Shown here piece by piece: positions 1-9,386 of a DNA stretch of 64,000 nt. A model generated the notes under the pieces. That model was not told the DNA's origin and searched no databases. It saw only the letters and a list, made by a program, of their open reading frames with translations. The position numbers were made by a program, and so were the translations under genes. How positions within the stretch are numbered: position 1 is the stretch's first letter; each line of letters starts with the position of its first letter. Location: assembly GCF_002091985.1 (NCBI RefSeq), contig NZ_MKKX01000035.1, forward strand, positions 124,001-188,000, given 5' to 3'. Source of the stretch: Rhodococcus sp. 1163 (GTDB lineage: Bacteria; Actinomycetota; Actinomycetes; Mycobacteriales; Mycobacteriaceae).

Positions 1-604
1 CCCGCTCAGCAACTGGATTCTCAACGAGGTCGGCCGGACCATCGCCTCCTGGCAGAATCGTGGCATCGCGGCGCAGATCGGCATCAACGTCAGCCCGCTG
101 CACTTCGCCGCAGGAACACTCGCCACCGACGTCATCGACGTCATCGACTCACTCGGCATCGAGCCCGGACGCGTCGTACTCGAACTGGCAGAATCGAAAT
201 CGCTGCACGACGTCGACGCCGTGCAGTACCAACTACTCGACGTGCGCCGGCACGGGGTTCTCGTCGCGATCGACGACTTCGGCTCCGGCTTCTCCTCGCT
301 CGAACGCCTCGCAACCCTGCCCGTCGACATCCTCAAGATCGACAGATCACTCACCCAGCACCTCGACAGCAAGAACCTTCAACGCAGGCGCGCCATCTCC
401 GCGCTGTGCAAAGCTGTCGTCGACGTCTCGCACGACCTGGGCAAGGACACTGTTGTCGAAGGAATCGAAACGCCCGAGCAAATGGCTTCCTGCGCTGACA
501 TGGGAGTGACCTTCGGACAAGGCCACCTTCTCGGTCGTCCGATGTCAGCCGTCCAGCTCGAGAGCGTCCTATGTCAAGACGGCGCGCACAGCGCCTCTGC
601 ATGA
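1..604 (+). CDS. EAL-domain c-di-GMP phosphodiesterase, 3' end only
   Basis: The reading frame is open from base 2 to a TGA at 602-604, so the gene begins left of the window and about 200 residues are visible. They match the C-terminal half of an EAL domain: ELAES (in place of the usual ELTES), the loop DDFGSGFSSL, and LKIDRSL, which carry metal- and substrate-binding residues in active c-di-GMP phosphodiesterases. The signature EAL tripeptide itself lies upstream of the window. The family hydrolyses cyclic di-GMP to pGpG; many members also carry GGDEF or PAS domains in the missing part. Metal-ligand positions look intact, so activity is likely but unproven. The next gene follows within 24 bases and may be co-transcribed. 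Confidence 0.9.
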   Translation, partial: PLSNWILNEVGRTIASWQNRGIAAQIGINVSPLHFAAGTLATDVIDVIDSLGIEPGRVVLELAESKSLHDVDAVQYQLLDVRRHGVLVAIDDFGSGFSSLERLATLPVDILKIDRSLTQHLDSKNLQRRRAISALCKAVVDVSHDLGKDTVVEGIETPEQMASCADMGVTFGQGHLLGRPMSAVQLESVLCQDGAHSASA

Positions 605-627
605 CCGCGCGTCAGAAGGAATCAACT

Positions 628-1041
628 GTGAAGATCGCCGACGACACCATCCGCTTTTCCGCCGCGCGCCGAGCAATCCTGTCGACGATCAATCCCGACG
701 GCACACCACATCTCGTGCCTGTCGTCTTCGCCGTCGTCGACGATCGCATCGTCACCGCCATCGATTGGAAACCGAAATCCACCCGTAAACTCCAGCGGCT
801 GGACAACATCCGCGCCGACCCGGCTGTCGGCCTCATCGTCGACAATTACGAAGACGAGTGGGACAACCTCTGGTGGGTTCGCGCCAGTGGATCGGCCCGT
901 GTCGTCGACGCTCACTCCGACGAGGGCAGAACTGCAATCGACGCTCTCGTGGAGAAGTACGAGCAATACGCTTCTGCCCGGCCGGAGGGTCCGGCAATCA
1001 TCGTCGAAAAGTTGACCTGGCGGTCCTGGAAAGCCTCCTAA
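628..1041 (+). CDS. PPOX-class F420-dependent oxidoreductase (TIGR03668-like)
   Basis: This 137-residue protein has the split-barrel flavin/F420-binding fold of the pyridoxamine-5'-phosphate-oxidase superfamily. Seen features are RRAILSTINPDGTPHLVPVVF near the N-terminus, a central PKSTRKLQRLDNIRADP segment and a WWVRASG strand. Family members of this size in actinobacteria usually bind the deazaflavin F420 and reduce small substrates; the physiological substrate is unknown. I chose the GTG at 628 because AGAAGGA lies seven bases upstream. An in-frame ATG at 601 overlaps the stop of the EAL gene (ATGA) and would add nine residues but has no ribosome-binding site. Confidence 0.82.
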   Translation: MKIADDTIRFSAARRAILSTINPDGTPHLVPVVFAVVDDRIVTAIDWKPKSTRKLQRLDNIRADPAVGLIVDNYEDEWDNLWWVRASGSARVVDAHSDEGRTAIDALVEKYEQYASARPEGPAIIVEKLTWRSWKAS

Positions 1042-1145
1042 CCAGCGCCCACAGACCCTCGACTGTGGAATGATCCCCCTTGAACCTGTCGTCGGCGTTA
1101 CCGTTGGCCCTGGGTAGTTGGTAACGCCGACGGCAGGAGTGGGCA

Positions 1146-4100
1146 TTGACGAGCACATCGGTGTCACCGGAGAAGTCCGCTCGCGGGGGCGGCGAGGAGA
1201 GGCCAGCGCGGGCCTTCGCTCCACCCGAACATGGCCGGCTGGCGAAGGTTCCACACATCGCCGGGCTGATTCTCGGCACTTTTGCTGTGCTGGTGTTTCT
1301 GTGGAGTATCTCCCCGGCGCTGCGAGAAGCCGTGCGAGTACCGCGAGAGTACGTCGACAACTTCTACATCGATGCCCCGGATACCTCACTGGCATGGGCG
1401 CTCGTAGTCGGTCTCACTGCGGCAGCCTTGGCAAGCCGTAAGCGCATCGCCTGGTGGTTCCTGACGCTCTATCTCGCGCTGTTCGCGCTCACCAATCTCG
1501 CTGAGGGGATCCAGGAGAAGAACGCCAGTGCCTGGGTCGCCCTTGGCGTCCACGTCGTCGTCATCGGCATTCTGGTGGCGGCGCGTAAGGAGTTCTACAC
1601 CCGCGTACGACGCGGCGCGGTGTGGAAAGCTCTCGGAGTTCTGGTCCTGGGCGCGATCATCGGCACCCTGCTCGGATGGGCTCTGGTCGCACTGTTCCCC
1701 GGCACTCTCCCGGAGAACGAAACGTTCCTGTGGGCCTTCAACCGCGTCACGGCATTGGCGACGGTGGACAACGAGCAATTCAGCGGTCGCCCACACGGTT
1801 TCGTCAACACTCTGCTCGGTCTGTTCGGCGCACTCGCATTGCTCGCGGCCGTCGTCACCCTGTTCCGGTCGCAGCGCTCGACCAATGCCCTGACGGGCAG
1901 CGACGAGTCGGCACTGCGCGGCCTCCTCGACAAATGGGGAGCGGACGACTCCCTCGGTTATTTCGCCACCCGGCGTGACAAGGGTGTCGTGTTCGCCCCG
2001 AGCGGTAAGGCTGCGGTCACCTATCGCGTCGAGGTCGGGGTGTGTTTGGCCAGCGGAGATCCCATCGGCAATCCCGAGGCGTGGCCGCACGCCATCGACG
2101 CGTGGCTCGAGTTGGCCGCAAAGTACGGCTGGTCGCCTGCGGTGATGGGGGCCAGCGAAATCGGTGCCACGGCGTACAAGCGGGCCGGCCTGAACGTCCT
2201 CGAACTCGGCGACGAGGCCATCCTGTACACCAAGACGTTCAACCTCAACGGCCGTGAGATGCGTCCGGTCCGCCAAGCTGTCACCCGTGCACGCAAGGCG
2301 GGCGTGACGGTGGAAATACGTCGTCACCGCAACATTCCAGCACCCGAGATGGCCGAGATCATCGACTGCGCCGACGCGTGGCGCGACACCGAGACCGAAC
2401 GTGGATTCTCGATGGCTCTCGGACGCCTCGGCGATCCGCTCGACGGCGATTGCATGCTGGTTCAAGCCAGAGCGGGCGAGAAGACCGTCGGCATTCTGTC
2501 GTTGGCGCCGTGGGGTCGTACTGGCGTTTCGCTGGATCTGATGCGACGCGATCCCCAGTCCCCCAACGGGGTGATCGAACTTCTGGTCACCGAACTGGCA
2601 ACCGGTGCAGACCAATTCGGGGTCAGCAAGATTTCGTTGAACTTTGCGGTGTTCCGAGCCGTGTTCGAGGAGGGCAGCCGAATCGGAGCTGGGCCGGTGC
2701 TGCGGATCTGGCGTTCGATGCTCGTGTTCTTCTCGCGGTGGTGGCAACTCGAGGCGCTGTACCGCTCGAATCTGAAGTATCAACCCGACTGGGAACCGCG
2801 CTATCTGTGCTTCGCCGACAGTCGCGTACTACCGAAGGTCGGCATCGCATCTGCGATCGCCGAGGGCTTCTTGACGCTCCCGAGTTTCCGGCGCGCACGC
2901 AAGCACACCGGTAGCCACGTGTCCGTGCCGGCAGCTCTCGCCGACAATACCGATATCCACAGTGACGGAAGCGGACCGGAAAATGTAGCGGAGGAGGTCG
3001 AGCAGCCGCAGGGGCCTCGGCGCCCCGACCAGGTTCGCGTCCGGATCTCCAAGCTCGAGCGCCTCGAGAGCGAGGGAACCGAGGGCTACCCCGTCGCACA
3101 TCCACCGACGCATTCCGTCGCCGAGGCATTGGCGGCGCCCCAGGGAACGACGGTTCGGATTGCCGGTCGTCTACTACGAATTCGAGACTACGGCGGGGTC
3201 GCCTTCGCGATCGTGCGGGACTGGACCGACGACATCCAGGTGTTGTTCGACCGGGCCCGCGTCGGGGACAAGCTGGACGAATTCGATGCCGACTTCGACC
3301 TGGGCGATCTCATCGAGGTCAGCGGAGTGATCGGACGAAGCAACAAGGGCGAGTTCTCACTGCTCGCCGGCGACTGGCGGATGAATGCCAAATGCCTGCA
3401 CCCACTGCCGGACAAGTGGAAGGGCCTCAAGGACCCCGAATCTCGGGTGCGTCAACGCTACGTCGATCTTGCGATCAACCGCAGCACAAGGGATTTGATG
3501 ATCGCTCGCAGCAACGTGGTCAAATCGATGCGGGATTCACTGTCCGGCCGCGGATACATGGAGGTGGAGACGCCGATCCTGCAGCAGGTTCACGGCGGAG
3601 CGAACGCGGCCCCGTTCATCACCCACATCAACGCCTACAACCTCGATCTGTATCTGCGGATCGCACCCGAGCTGTACTTGAAGCGGCTGTGCGTCGGCGG
3701 GATGGACAAGGTGTTCGAGATCGGCCGAGTGTTCCGCAACGAAGGCGCCGACTTCAAGCACAACCCGGAGTTCACCATCCTCGAGGCGTACGAGGCACAC
3801 AGTGACTACGAGCAGGCGATGGTGTTGTGCCGCGAGCTCATTCAGCAGGCCGCTATCGCCGCACACGGTCGCGAAATCGTCCTTCGACCCGACGGCCCGA
3901 ACGGCGAAATGATCGAAATCGACATCTCCGGTGAATGGCCCGTCAAAACACTGCACGGGGCCGTCGCAGAGAAGCTCGGCGTCCCGGTCGCCCCCGACAC
4001 CTCACTCGCCGAACTTCGAAGACTCTGCGAGGAGAACGACGTTCCATACGAAAAGAGTTGGGATGCAGGCGCCGTCGCACAGGGCATGTACGAGCATCTG

Positions 4101-4478
4101 GTCGAGGACTACACCGAGTTCCCCACCTTCTACACAGACTTCCCGACGTCGATGTCGCCGTTGACCCGTCCGCATCGGTCGATTCCGGGTGTTGCCGAGA
4201 AGTGGGATCTCGTCGCGTGGGGTGTCGAACTGGGCACTGCGTACAGCGAGCTCACCGACCCCGTCGATCAGCGTCGCCGACTGACCGAACAATCTCTTCT
4301 CGCGGCGGGTGGTGACGAGGAAGCGATGTCGCTCGACGAGGACTTCCTGCAGGCACTCGAGTACGGCATGCCGCCGACAGGCGGTCTCGGCATGGGTGTC
4401 GATCGCGTCGTCATGTTGATCACCGGTGGCAGCATCCGCGAGACCTTGGCCTTCCCCCTCGCGAAGCCGCGACAGTAA
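1146..4478 (+). CDS. lysX: Bifunctional lysylphosphatidylglycerol synthase / lysyl-tRNA synthetase LysX
   Basis: A 1110-residue fusion. The first 240 residues hold about six membrane segments. Residues roughly 250-590 form the DUF2156 (MprF-type) transferase domain that moves lysine from Lys-tRNA to phosphatidylglycerol. The rest is a class II lysyl-tRNA synthetase with an OB-fold anticodon domain and catalytic motifs ([15 protein letters not shown] as motif 2, GLGMGVDRV as motif 3). In Mycobacterium tuberculosis the same architecture (1172 residues) lysinylates membrane lipid and protects against cationic antimicrobial peptides. The start is a TTG at 1146 with AGGAG seven bases upstream; no ATG fits the N-terminus. 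Both halves look complete, so it is not a decayed fusion. The chromosome normally also carries a separate housekeeping lysS, not seen here. Confidence 0.95.
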   Translation: MTSTSVSPEKSARGGGEERPARAFAPPEHGRLAKVPHIAGLILGTFAVLVFLWSISPALREAVRVPREYVDNFYIDAPDTSLAWALVVGLTAAALASRKRIAWWFLTLYLALFALTNLAEGIQEKNASAWVALGVHVVVIGILVAARKEFYTRVRRGAVWKALGVLVLGAIIGTLLGWALVALFPGTLPENETFLWAFNRVTALATVDNEQFSGRPHGFVNTLLGLFGALALLAAVVTLFRSQRSTNALTGSDESALRGLLDKWGADDSLGYFATRRDKGVVFAPSGKAAVTYRVEVGVCLASGDPIGNPEAWPHAIDAWLELAAKYGWSPAVMGASEIGATAYKRAGLNVLELGDEAILYTKTFNLNGREMRPVRQAVTRARKAGVTVEIRRHRNIPAPEMAEIIDCADAWRDTETERGFSMALGRLGDPLDGDCMLVQARAGEKTVGILSLAPWGRTGVSLDLMRRDPQSPNGVIELLVTELATGADQFGVSKISLNFAVFRAVFEEGSRIGAGPVLRIWRSMLVFFSRWWQLEALYRSNLKYQPDWEPRYLCFADSRVLPKVGIASAIAEGFLTLPSFRRARKHTGSHVSVPAALADNTDIHSDGSGPENVAEEVEQPQGPRRPDQVRVRISKLERLESEGTEGYPVAHPPTHSVAEALAAPQGTTVRIAGRLLRIRDYGGVAFAIVRDWTDDIQVLFDRARVGDKLDEFDADFDLGDLIEVSGVIGRSNKGEFSLLAGDWRMNAKCLHPLPDKWKGLKDPESRVRQRYVDLAINRSTRDLMIARSNVVKSMRDSLSGRGYMEVETPILQQVHGGANAAPFITHINAYNLDLYLRIAPELYLKRLCVGGMDKVFEIGRVFRNEGADFKHNPEFTILEAYEAHSDYEQAMVLCRELIQQAAIAAHGREIVLRPDGPNGEMIEIDISGEWPVKTLHGAVAEKLGVPVAPDTSLAELRRLCEENDVPYEKSWDAGAVAQGMYEHLVEDYTEFPTFYTDFPTSMSPLTRPHRSIPGVAEKWDLVAWGVELGTAYSELTDPVDQRRRLTEQSLLAAGGDEEAMSLDEDFLQALEYGMPPTGGLGMGVDRVVMLITGGSIRETLAFPLAKPRQ

Positions 4479-4491
4479 CGAAAAATTTGCA

Positions 4492-5361
4492 ATGTTTCAC
4501 ATGAAACAATCACCTCCCGGCAGGTTCGTCGTAGTCGACGGACTGCGCACACACGTCGTGGTGACCGGTGGTGGTCCGCCGATCGTCCTGTGCGGCGGAC
4601 TCGGAGGCAATTGGTTCGACTGGGACGACGCGGCCGCGATTTTGTCGGCATTTCATACCGTCGTCGTGTTCGACCGACCCGGGTTCGGGCTCAGCGAATC
4701 GTTTCCGCGCGGCCACACCCCCACCGTCGAGGCCGAGGCAGCTCGCATCGTCGGCGTTCTCGACGCCCTCGAGCTGCCAGACCCTGCCGTGGTCGTCGGG
4801 CACTCGATCGCAGGGTTCTACGCGGAGGCGTTCGCTCGGCTGTACCCGTCGCGCACCGCGGGAGTGCTGCTGCTCGACTCGAGCGCGGAGCGAGATCCGT
4901 GGCATCTGATTCCGAGGCGTTGTCGTATTTCCGCGGCATATGCCCTCTCGCGGACACTGACAACACTCGGACTGCAGCGACTACTGGGAACTACGGTCCG
5001 ACGCATTCTCAATCAGTCCATCCCTCCCGACGGCATTCCGATCGAGACCTACGACTGGATCGCACAGATCTATCGGACGCCGTCGTACCTCGAGGCGGCG
5101 CTGGTGGAGGACTTCGTCTACCCGGACCTGGCACTCGAACTCAACCGAATCAGACGCAGCCATCCGATGCCGGATGTGCCGGCGACCGTCGTCGCCGCCC
5201 ACACCGGTCGACCTACACCGTGGGGACGTCACTGGATTGCCAAACAGCGGCGACTGGCGCAGTGTCTGGACGCGAAGTTCTCCGTCGTCACGAACGCCCA
5301 TCATCACGCGATGATCGACCAACCCGCCGAGGTGGCGGGCCTGATTGCCGAACTGGTGTGA
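4492..5361 (+). CDS. Alpha/beta-fold hydrolase
   Basis: A 289-residue protein with the alpha/beta-hydrolase layout: an oxyanion region GGLGGNWFDWDD, FDRPGFGLSES, the nucleophile elbow GHSIAG (serine in the G-x-S-x-G motif near residue 105), and a late histidine within NAHHHAMID as the likely catalytic base. No signal peptide is visible, so it is probably cytoplasmic. Substrate cannot be read from sequence; esterase, lipase or C-C hydrolase are all possible. Two starts are plausible, ATG 4492 and ATG 4501, neither with a good ribosome-binding site. Both overlap the parS site, so the gene's 5' end is constrained by the centromere element. It lies 13 bases after lysX and may be co-transcribed with it. 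Confidence 0.85.
   Translation: MFHMKQSPPGRFVVVDGLRTHVVVTGGGPPIVLCGGLGGNWFDWDDAAAILSAFHTVVVFDRPGFGLSESFPRGHTPTVEAEAARIVGVLDALELPDPAVVVGHSIAGFYAEAFARLYPSRTAGVLLLDSSAERDPWHLIPRRCRISAAYALSRTLTTLGLQRLLGTTVRRILNQSIPPDGIPIETYDWIAQIYRTPSYLEAALVEDFVYPDLALELNRIRRSHPMPDVPATVVAAHTGRPTPWGRHWIAKQRRLAQCLDAKFSVVTNAHHHAMIDQPAEVAGLIAELV
4493..4508. promoter_or_regulatory. parS: parS centromere site (ParB-binding)
   Basis: The 16-mer TGTTTCACATGAAACA has seven-base perfect inverted arms (TGTTTCA/TGAAACA) and differs at one central base from the bacterial parS consensus TGTTTCACGTGAAACA. It lies 15 bases after the lysX stop and spans the first codons of the next gene. ParB binds such sites near the origin to segregate the chromosome. 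Only this full site was found in the window; it is about 55 kb from the inferred oriC. The identification rests on sequence match and origin proximity. Confidence 0.8.
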
Positions 5362-5459
5362 CGTACCGAACTCCGCGCACGTAACGTGTCCTCTCGAGCC
5401 CGTAGCCCAAGACCCGATCCACAGTTCGGCGATGGCGCGGTAGCACGAGAGGAACACAG

Positions 5460-6467
5460 ATGGGTGCATCGATAAGCACAACTTCCGGCCGACAGTCCAA
5501 GCTTCTCGGCTTGGGTGTCCACCGCCCCGAGCGGGTGGTGACCAACGACGAAATCTGCGAAACCATCGACTCGAGCGACGAGTGGATCCAGACGCGGACG
5601 GGCATCAAGAATCGTCGCTTCACCAAGCCCGAAGAAAATGTCGTATTCATGGCCACCGAGGCCGGCAAGAAGGCTCTCGCGGCAAGCGGCGTCTCGGCCG
5701 AGGACATCGATACCGTCATCGTCGCGACGTCGACGCACCTCGAGCAGACCCCGCAGGCTGCCGCCAAGGTTGCGCACGCACTCGGCACCAAGGGCCCTGC
5801 CGCATTCGACATCGGCGCCGGCTGCGCAGGATTCTGCTACGCCCTCGCCGTCGCGTCCGATCTGGTCAAAGCCGGAACCTGCAAGTACGTCCTCGTCATC
5901 GGCGCAGAACAGCTGAGCGAGACCACCGACCCGTACGACCGCACGACGCGATTCATCTTCGCCGACGGCGCGGGCGCGGTAGTGGTCGGCCAGAGTGACG
6001 AAACCGAGATCGGGCCCGTCGTCTGGGGCTCCGACGGTTCGCAGGCGGACGCCATCTACCAGACGATCGACTGGTACGACTACATCACGACCGAGGGCGC
6101 CGAGCGTCCCTGGATCAAGATGAACGGCATCTCGGTGTTCCGCTGGGCCGCGTTCGAGATGGGTAAGGCAGCACAGAGAGTGATCGACGCGGCGGGTATC
6201 CAGACCGAAGAGCTGCACGCGTTCATCCCGCATCAGGCCAACAGCCGCATCACCGAATTGCTCGCCAAGAGCCTGCACCTCGGCGACGACACCGTCGTCG
6301 CCAACGATATCGAGGAGACCGGCAATACTTCGGCCGCGTCGATTCCGTTGGCGATGGAGGAATTGCTCCGCACCGACAAGGCCAAGGCGGGCGACACCGC
6401 CCTGCTCCTCGCGTTCGGAGCCGGCTTGTCCTACGCCGGGCAGGTCGTCAAGCTCCCCACGCTGTAG
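5460..6467 (+). CDS. fabH: 3-oxoacyl-ACP synthase III (KAS III)
   Basis: A 335-residue thiolase-fold enzyme of the FabH family, which condenses an acyl-CoA with malonyl-ACP to start fatty acid chains. In mycolic-acid bacteria it links FAS-I products to FAS-II. The catalytic triad can be placed by counting: Cys122 in [10 protein letters not shown], His258 in [10 protein letters not shown] and Asn289 in ETGNTSAAS. The length is normal for the family. The ATG at 5460 is preceded by GAGGAAC. It stands alone: there is no fab operon around it, and an inverted repeat follows the stop. A role in a specialised lipid rather than primary FAS-II cannot be excluded from this isolated context. Confidence 0.92.
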   Translation: MGASISTTSGRQSKLLGLGVHRPERVVTNDEICETIDSSDEWIQTRTGIKNRRFTKPEENVVFMATEAGKKALAASGVSAEDIDTVIVATSTHLEQTPQAAAKVAHALGTKGPAAFDIGAGCAGFCYALAVASDLVKAGTCKYVLVIGAEQLSETTDPYDRTTRFIFADGAGAVVVGQSDETEIGPVVWGSDGSQADAIYQTIDWYDYITTEGAERPWIKMNGISVFRWAAFEMGKAAQRVIDAAGIQTEELHAFIPHQANSRITELLAKSLHLGDDTVVANDIEETGNTSAASIPLAMEELLRTDKAKAGDTALLLAFGAGLSYAGQVVKLPTL

Positions 6468-6491
6468 TTTTTCTCTTCCTGTAGTTCATCT

Positions 6492-6531
6492 CTTCCGGCC
6501 GAGACCGACCTCGCTCGTTCTCGGCCGGAAG
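6492..6531. terminator. Inverted repeat between fabH and the next gene
   Basis: Two perfect 13-base arms (6492-6504 CTTCCGGCCGAGA and 6519-6531, its complement) are separated by 14 bases. The repeat starts 24 bases after the fabH stop and ends 12 bases before the next ATG. There is no clear T-run, so it is either a weak or factor-assisted terminator for fabH, or a structure that affects translation of the downstream gene. Confidence 0.5.
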
Positions 6532-6543
6532 TAGAGTGGCGTC

Positions 6544-6948
6544 ATGCCGAAACCACCGTTGCCGCCGGAAGCCGTCGAGCTGCTGAAGAAGCCGAACCCC
6601 GCAGTCATGGCGGTGGTACGAGCAGATGGCACACCCATCACCGCCCCCACCTGGTACCTGTGGGAGGACGGTCGGATCGTCTTGAACTTCGAGGCCGGAC
6701 GTAAGCGCCTCGAGCACATCCGCGGCAACCCCAGGGTGTCGATCTCGGTGCTCGACGAGGCCAGCTGGTACACCCACATCACCATTCACGGCACCATCAC
6801 GCTGGCTGACGATCCTGATCTGGTCGACATCGACCGCATCTCGACCCACTACACCGGCGACAAGTACCCGGTGCGCGACCAGCCCCGGGTCACCGGTTAC
6901 CTCTCGGTCGATGCGTATGTCGGCTGGGGCAGCATGAAGACCAGCTAG
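6544..6948 (+). CDS. PPOX-class F420-dependent oxidoreductase (TIGR03618-like)
   Basis: A 134-residue split-barrel protein of the pyridoxamine-phosphate-oxidase superfamily. It shows the usual opening PNPAVMAVVRADGTPITAPTWYLWEDGRIV, the R-K-R-L-E-H-I-R-G-N-P cofactor segment, and the strand ASWYTHITIHGTI. Proteins of this length and pattern in actinobacteria are mostly F420-dependent reductases or F420/heme-binding proteins; the substrate is not predictable. It is the second member of this superfamily in the window and is not closely similar to the first. The start follows directly after the inverted repeat. Confidence 0.82.
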   Translation: MPKPPLPPEAVELLKKPNPAVMAVVRADGTPITAPTWYLWEDGRIVLNFEAGRKRLEHIRGNPRVSISVLDEASWYTHITIHGTITLADDPDLVDIDRISTHYTGDKYPVRDQPRVTGYLSVDAYVGWGSMKTS

Positions 6949-6950
6949 TC

Positions 6951-7133
6951 GTGCTGTCCACTCCCGTCGCCATCACCATCGGTTCGGTCTGCATCGGATT
7001 CGTCCTCTTCGTTTCGGCGGCCGCTGGAGCTCAGCAGAAATGGGATCGCCGAGGCGTCATCGCGATGTTGATACTGGCGATTTGCTGTCTGAGCGTCGTC
7101 CCGCTCACGGTCGCCCTCAGCGCTGCGGTGTGA
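6951..7133 (+). CDS. Small two-helix membrane protein
   Basis: A possible 60-residue protein starting at GTG 6951, two bases after the preceding stop. It has two hydrophobic stretches (about residues 8-26 and 38-57) separated by a charged QQKWDRRG loop, consistent with two membrane helices. I do not recognise a family. It overlaps the convergent MFS gene by 17 bases. The tight spacing and the protein-like pattern support it, but it could be non-coding. Confidence 0.5.
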   Translation: MLSTPVAITIGSVCIGFVLFVSAAAGAQQKWDRRGVIAMLILAICCLSVVPLTVALSAAV

Positions 7134-8379
7134 CCTGGGGCGTCGGGGCTGGAAGCGTGGTTTTCAGTCGTGTGCCCTGCAGCAGTGCCCATCCACCGGC
7201 GGTCACGGTCAGACCTATGACGAACAGCGCCATCGCGGTCCAGCCATACGTCTGAAATACCACTCCTCCTAGCCAGCCGAGAACGCTGGATCCGCCGTAG
7301 TAGAAGAGGTTGTACAGCGACGTCGCTTGGGTGCGTCCGACCACCGCACGCTGACCCGTCCACCCCGACGCGATGGCGTGGGCGGCGAAGAATCCGATGG
7401 TCAGTACGACCAATCCAGTCAGGATGACGATCAGGTTCGTGCTGATTGTCAGTGCGACACCGACGGCCATGGTGGCCGTCGAACCGGCGAGGACGACGCT
7501 TCTGCCGTGGCGGACCGCCAGTTGTCCGGCGATGCGCGAGGACACGGTCCCGCTGAGATACGCCACGAAGATGAGGCTGATGAGGGACTGAGGGAGCCCG
7601 AACGGGCCGGCTTCGAGGCGGAAGCCGAGGTAGTTGTAAATTGCGACGAATCCGCCCATGAGCAGGAAGCCTTGGCCGTACAGGGTCAGCATGCCGGGCT
7701 CGCGGAGGTTCGCCCACAGACGTCTCGGCAGTGAGGGACCGTCGCGGGAGATGGTGGGAGATCTGCGCGGCGTCGGTGCCAGCCACACGAAAAGGGCCGC
7801 CGCTGCCGCGGCGAGTACCGACACCGTCAAGGTCCCGACGCGCCAGTTGGTGTACTCCGCAACAGGTCCGGCGACGATCCGACCCAGCAGACCGCCCATG
7901 GAGGTACCGGAGACGTACGTTGCTGCGGCGAGCGCGGTGTGTTTGCCGTGCACTTCCTCGCTCAGGTAGGCGATGGCAATCGCGGGGAGTCCGCCGAGGG
8001 CTGCACCTTCGAAGAAGCGAATCGACAGCAGCATCGGTAGTGAAGAGGACAGTGGAACCATCAGTCCCAGAATCGTTGCGGCGATCACCGAGATGGCCAT
8101 CGCGCGTACTCGTCCGATGCGATCGGCGACCACCGACCAGGGCAGGACCGCGGCGGCGACCCCAACCGTGGCCGCTCCGACCGCAAGAGAGGACTGCGAC
8201 GGCGTGATGTCGAGGCCGGCCGCGATGAGCGGGAGAATTCCCTGCACCGAGTAGAGCTGTGCGAAAGTCGCGATACCCGCGAACAACAAGGCCGCAACCA
8301 GGCGCTTGTATTCGCGCGACCCGCGAGGATGACCCTCCCAGAGGCGGTCGGCGTCCGCATCGGTCATCGATGAACTCAT
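7117..8379 (-). CDS. MFS transporter (YnfM/arabinose-efflux type)
   Basis: A 420-residue major facilitator with about twelve hydrophobic segments. The loop WSVVADRIGRVRAM between helices 2 and 3 is the MFS signature. The pattern AQLYSVQGILPLIAAGLDI at the start resembles proton-driven drug or metabolite exporters of the YnfM/CynX kind; the cargo is unknown. I place the start at the ATG at 8379 (MSSSMTDAD), preceded closely by GAGGA; a GTG at 8427 would add 16 residues and run into the operator region. It is transcribed away from a LysR-type gene, which is the likely regulator. It is probably a local-regulator/efflux pair. Confidence 0.88.
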   Translation of the reverse strand: MSSSMTDADADRLWEGHPRGSREYKRLVAALLFAGIATFAQLYSVQGILPLIAAGLDITPSQSSLAVGAATVGVAAAVLPWSVVADRIGRVRAMAISVIAATILGLMVPLSSSLPMLLSIRFFEGAALGGLPAIAIAYLSEEVHGKHTALAAATYVSGTSMGGLLGRIVAGPVAEYTNWRVGTLTVSVLAAAAAALFVWLAPTPRRSPTISRDGPSLPRRLWANLREPGMLTLYGQGFLLMGGFVAIYNYLGFRLEAGPFGLPQSLISLIFVAYLSGTVSSRIAGQLAVRHGRSVVLAGSTATMAVGVALTISTNLIVILTGLVVLTIGFFAAHAIASGWTGQRAVVGRTQATSLYNLFYYGGSSVLGWLGGVVFQTYGWTAMALFVIGLTVTAGGWALLQGTRLKTTLPAPTPQVTPQR

Positions 8380-8406
8380 TTCCTCGACGCTATCTTTGCG
8401 GTGTAC

Positions 8407-8421
8407 ATGCGTCCAATGCAT
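8407..8421. promoter_or_regulatory. Candidate LysR-type operator
   Basis: ATGCGTCCAATGCAT is a dyad (ATGC-N7-GCAT) containing the T-N11-A spacing typical of LysR-regulator binding sites. It lies in the 83-base gap between the divergent MFS and LysR genes, 41 bases upstream of the LysR start. Function is inferred from position and pattern. Confidence 0.5.
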
Positions 8422-8462
8422 ACGCACCCGACAACCGATACTCCAGCGATATCATTGCGTAG

Positions 8463-9365
8463 GTGCGCGCGGAATCGAAAGAACTACTCCCCCTCATCCC
8501 GACGCTCGTCGCCGTCGCGGAAACCGAACACATCACCGAAGCCGCCCACCTGCTCGGGATCCCACAACCGACCGTGAGCCGACAGATCGCGCGGGCAACA
8601 GCAATCCTCGGGGTTGCGGTCGTCGAACGTCACGGACGCAGTATCGCGATGACAGCCGCGGGCCGAATCCTGATTCCCTATTTGCAACGGGCCCTGGTCG
8701 ATCTGGAGGCCGGCCTCGACGCGATGAGCGAGCATGACGCGAAGGCCCGCGGCAGAATTTCCATCGCATTCCAGAACACGCTCGGTGAAGACATCGTGCC
8801 GGCGCTGATCAAGGCGTTCGGAACCGGTCACCCGGCCGTGACCTTCGATCTCGATCAGGGTGCACGCTCGCGCTGCCTCGACCGCCTCGACGACGGCTCC
8901 GCGGACCTCGCCTTCGTCTCGCTCAGCACCGAGCACACCGACGCCAATTCCTTCCAGCTCTACGACGAGCGACTGGTCCTGGTCGTACCCACCGGACATC
9001 GTCTGACCGGTCGCCGCGCCGTGCACGTCATCGACACTGCCGAGGAGCGCTATATCGCCATGGGCCACGGGTTCGGCATGCGCTCGATCTGTGAAGGCCT
9101 GTGGGCCGAGGCAGGCATGTCCCCGCACATTGCGTTCGAAGGACAGGACATCCACACGATCCGAGGACTGGTCGGAGCCGGTCTGGGCGTCAGTATTCTT
9201 CCCAAAATTCGCGGGCCACAATACGAAACCGTGGAAGTACCCCTGGCCGATCCGACCGCCCGGCGACGCATCGGCATGGTCTGGTCCGAGCGCATGCCGG
9301 CGAGCCACGTGCAGGCCTTCCGCGCACTGACGATCCGCAACGGCCGCAGTCTCGTGGTCAGATAG
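8463..9365 (+). CDS. LysR-family transcriptional regulator
   Basis: A 300-residue LysR regulator. The N-terminal winged helix-turn-helix spans about residues 8-68 and includes ITEAAHLLGIPQPTVSRQIARA, with the typical Q-P-T-V-S-R recognition helix. The remainder is a periplasmic-binding-protein-like effector domain (RGRISIAFQNTLGEDIVPAL onward). It starts at GTG 8463. Such proteins bind the intergenic region shared with a divergent target gene and respond to a small molecule. The divergent MFS exporter is the obvious candidate target. The effector is unknown. Confidence 0.92.
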   Translation: MRAESKELLPLIPTLVAVAETEHITEAAHLLGIPQPTVSRQIARATAILGVAVVERHGRSIAMTAAGRILIPYLQRALVDLEAGLDAMSEHDAKARGRISIAFQNTLGEDIVPALIKAFGTGHPAVTFDLDQGARSRCLDRLDDGSADLAFVSLSTEHTDANSFQLYDERLVLVVPTGHRLTGRRAVHVIDTAEERYIAMGHGFGMRSICEGLWAEAGMSPHIAFEGQDIHTIRGLVGAGLGVSILPKIRGPQYETVEVPLADPTARRRIGMVWSERMPASHVQAFRALTIRNGRSLVVR

Positions 9366-9386
9366 GCACGATGGTTAAGTAGGCAC

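Noticed and set aside
1386-2783. A 465-codon antisense frame in lysX.
   Set aside because: It mirrors the codon bias of lysX and has Gln/Arg/Glu-rich composition typical of antisense frames.
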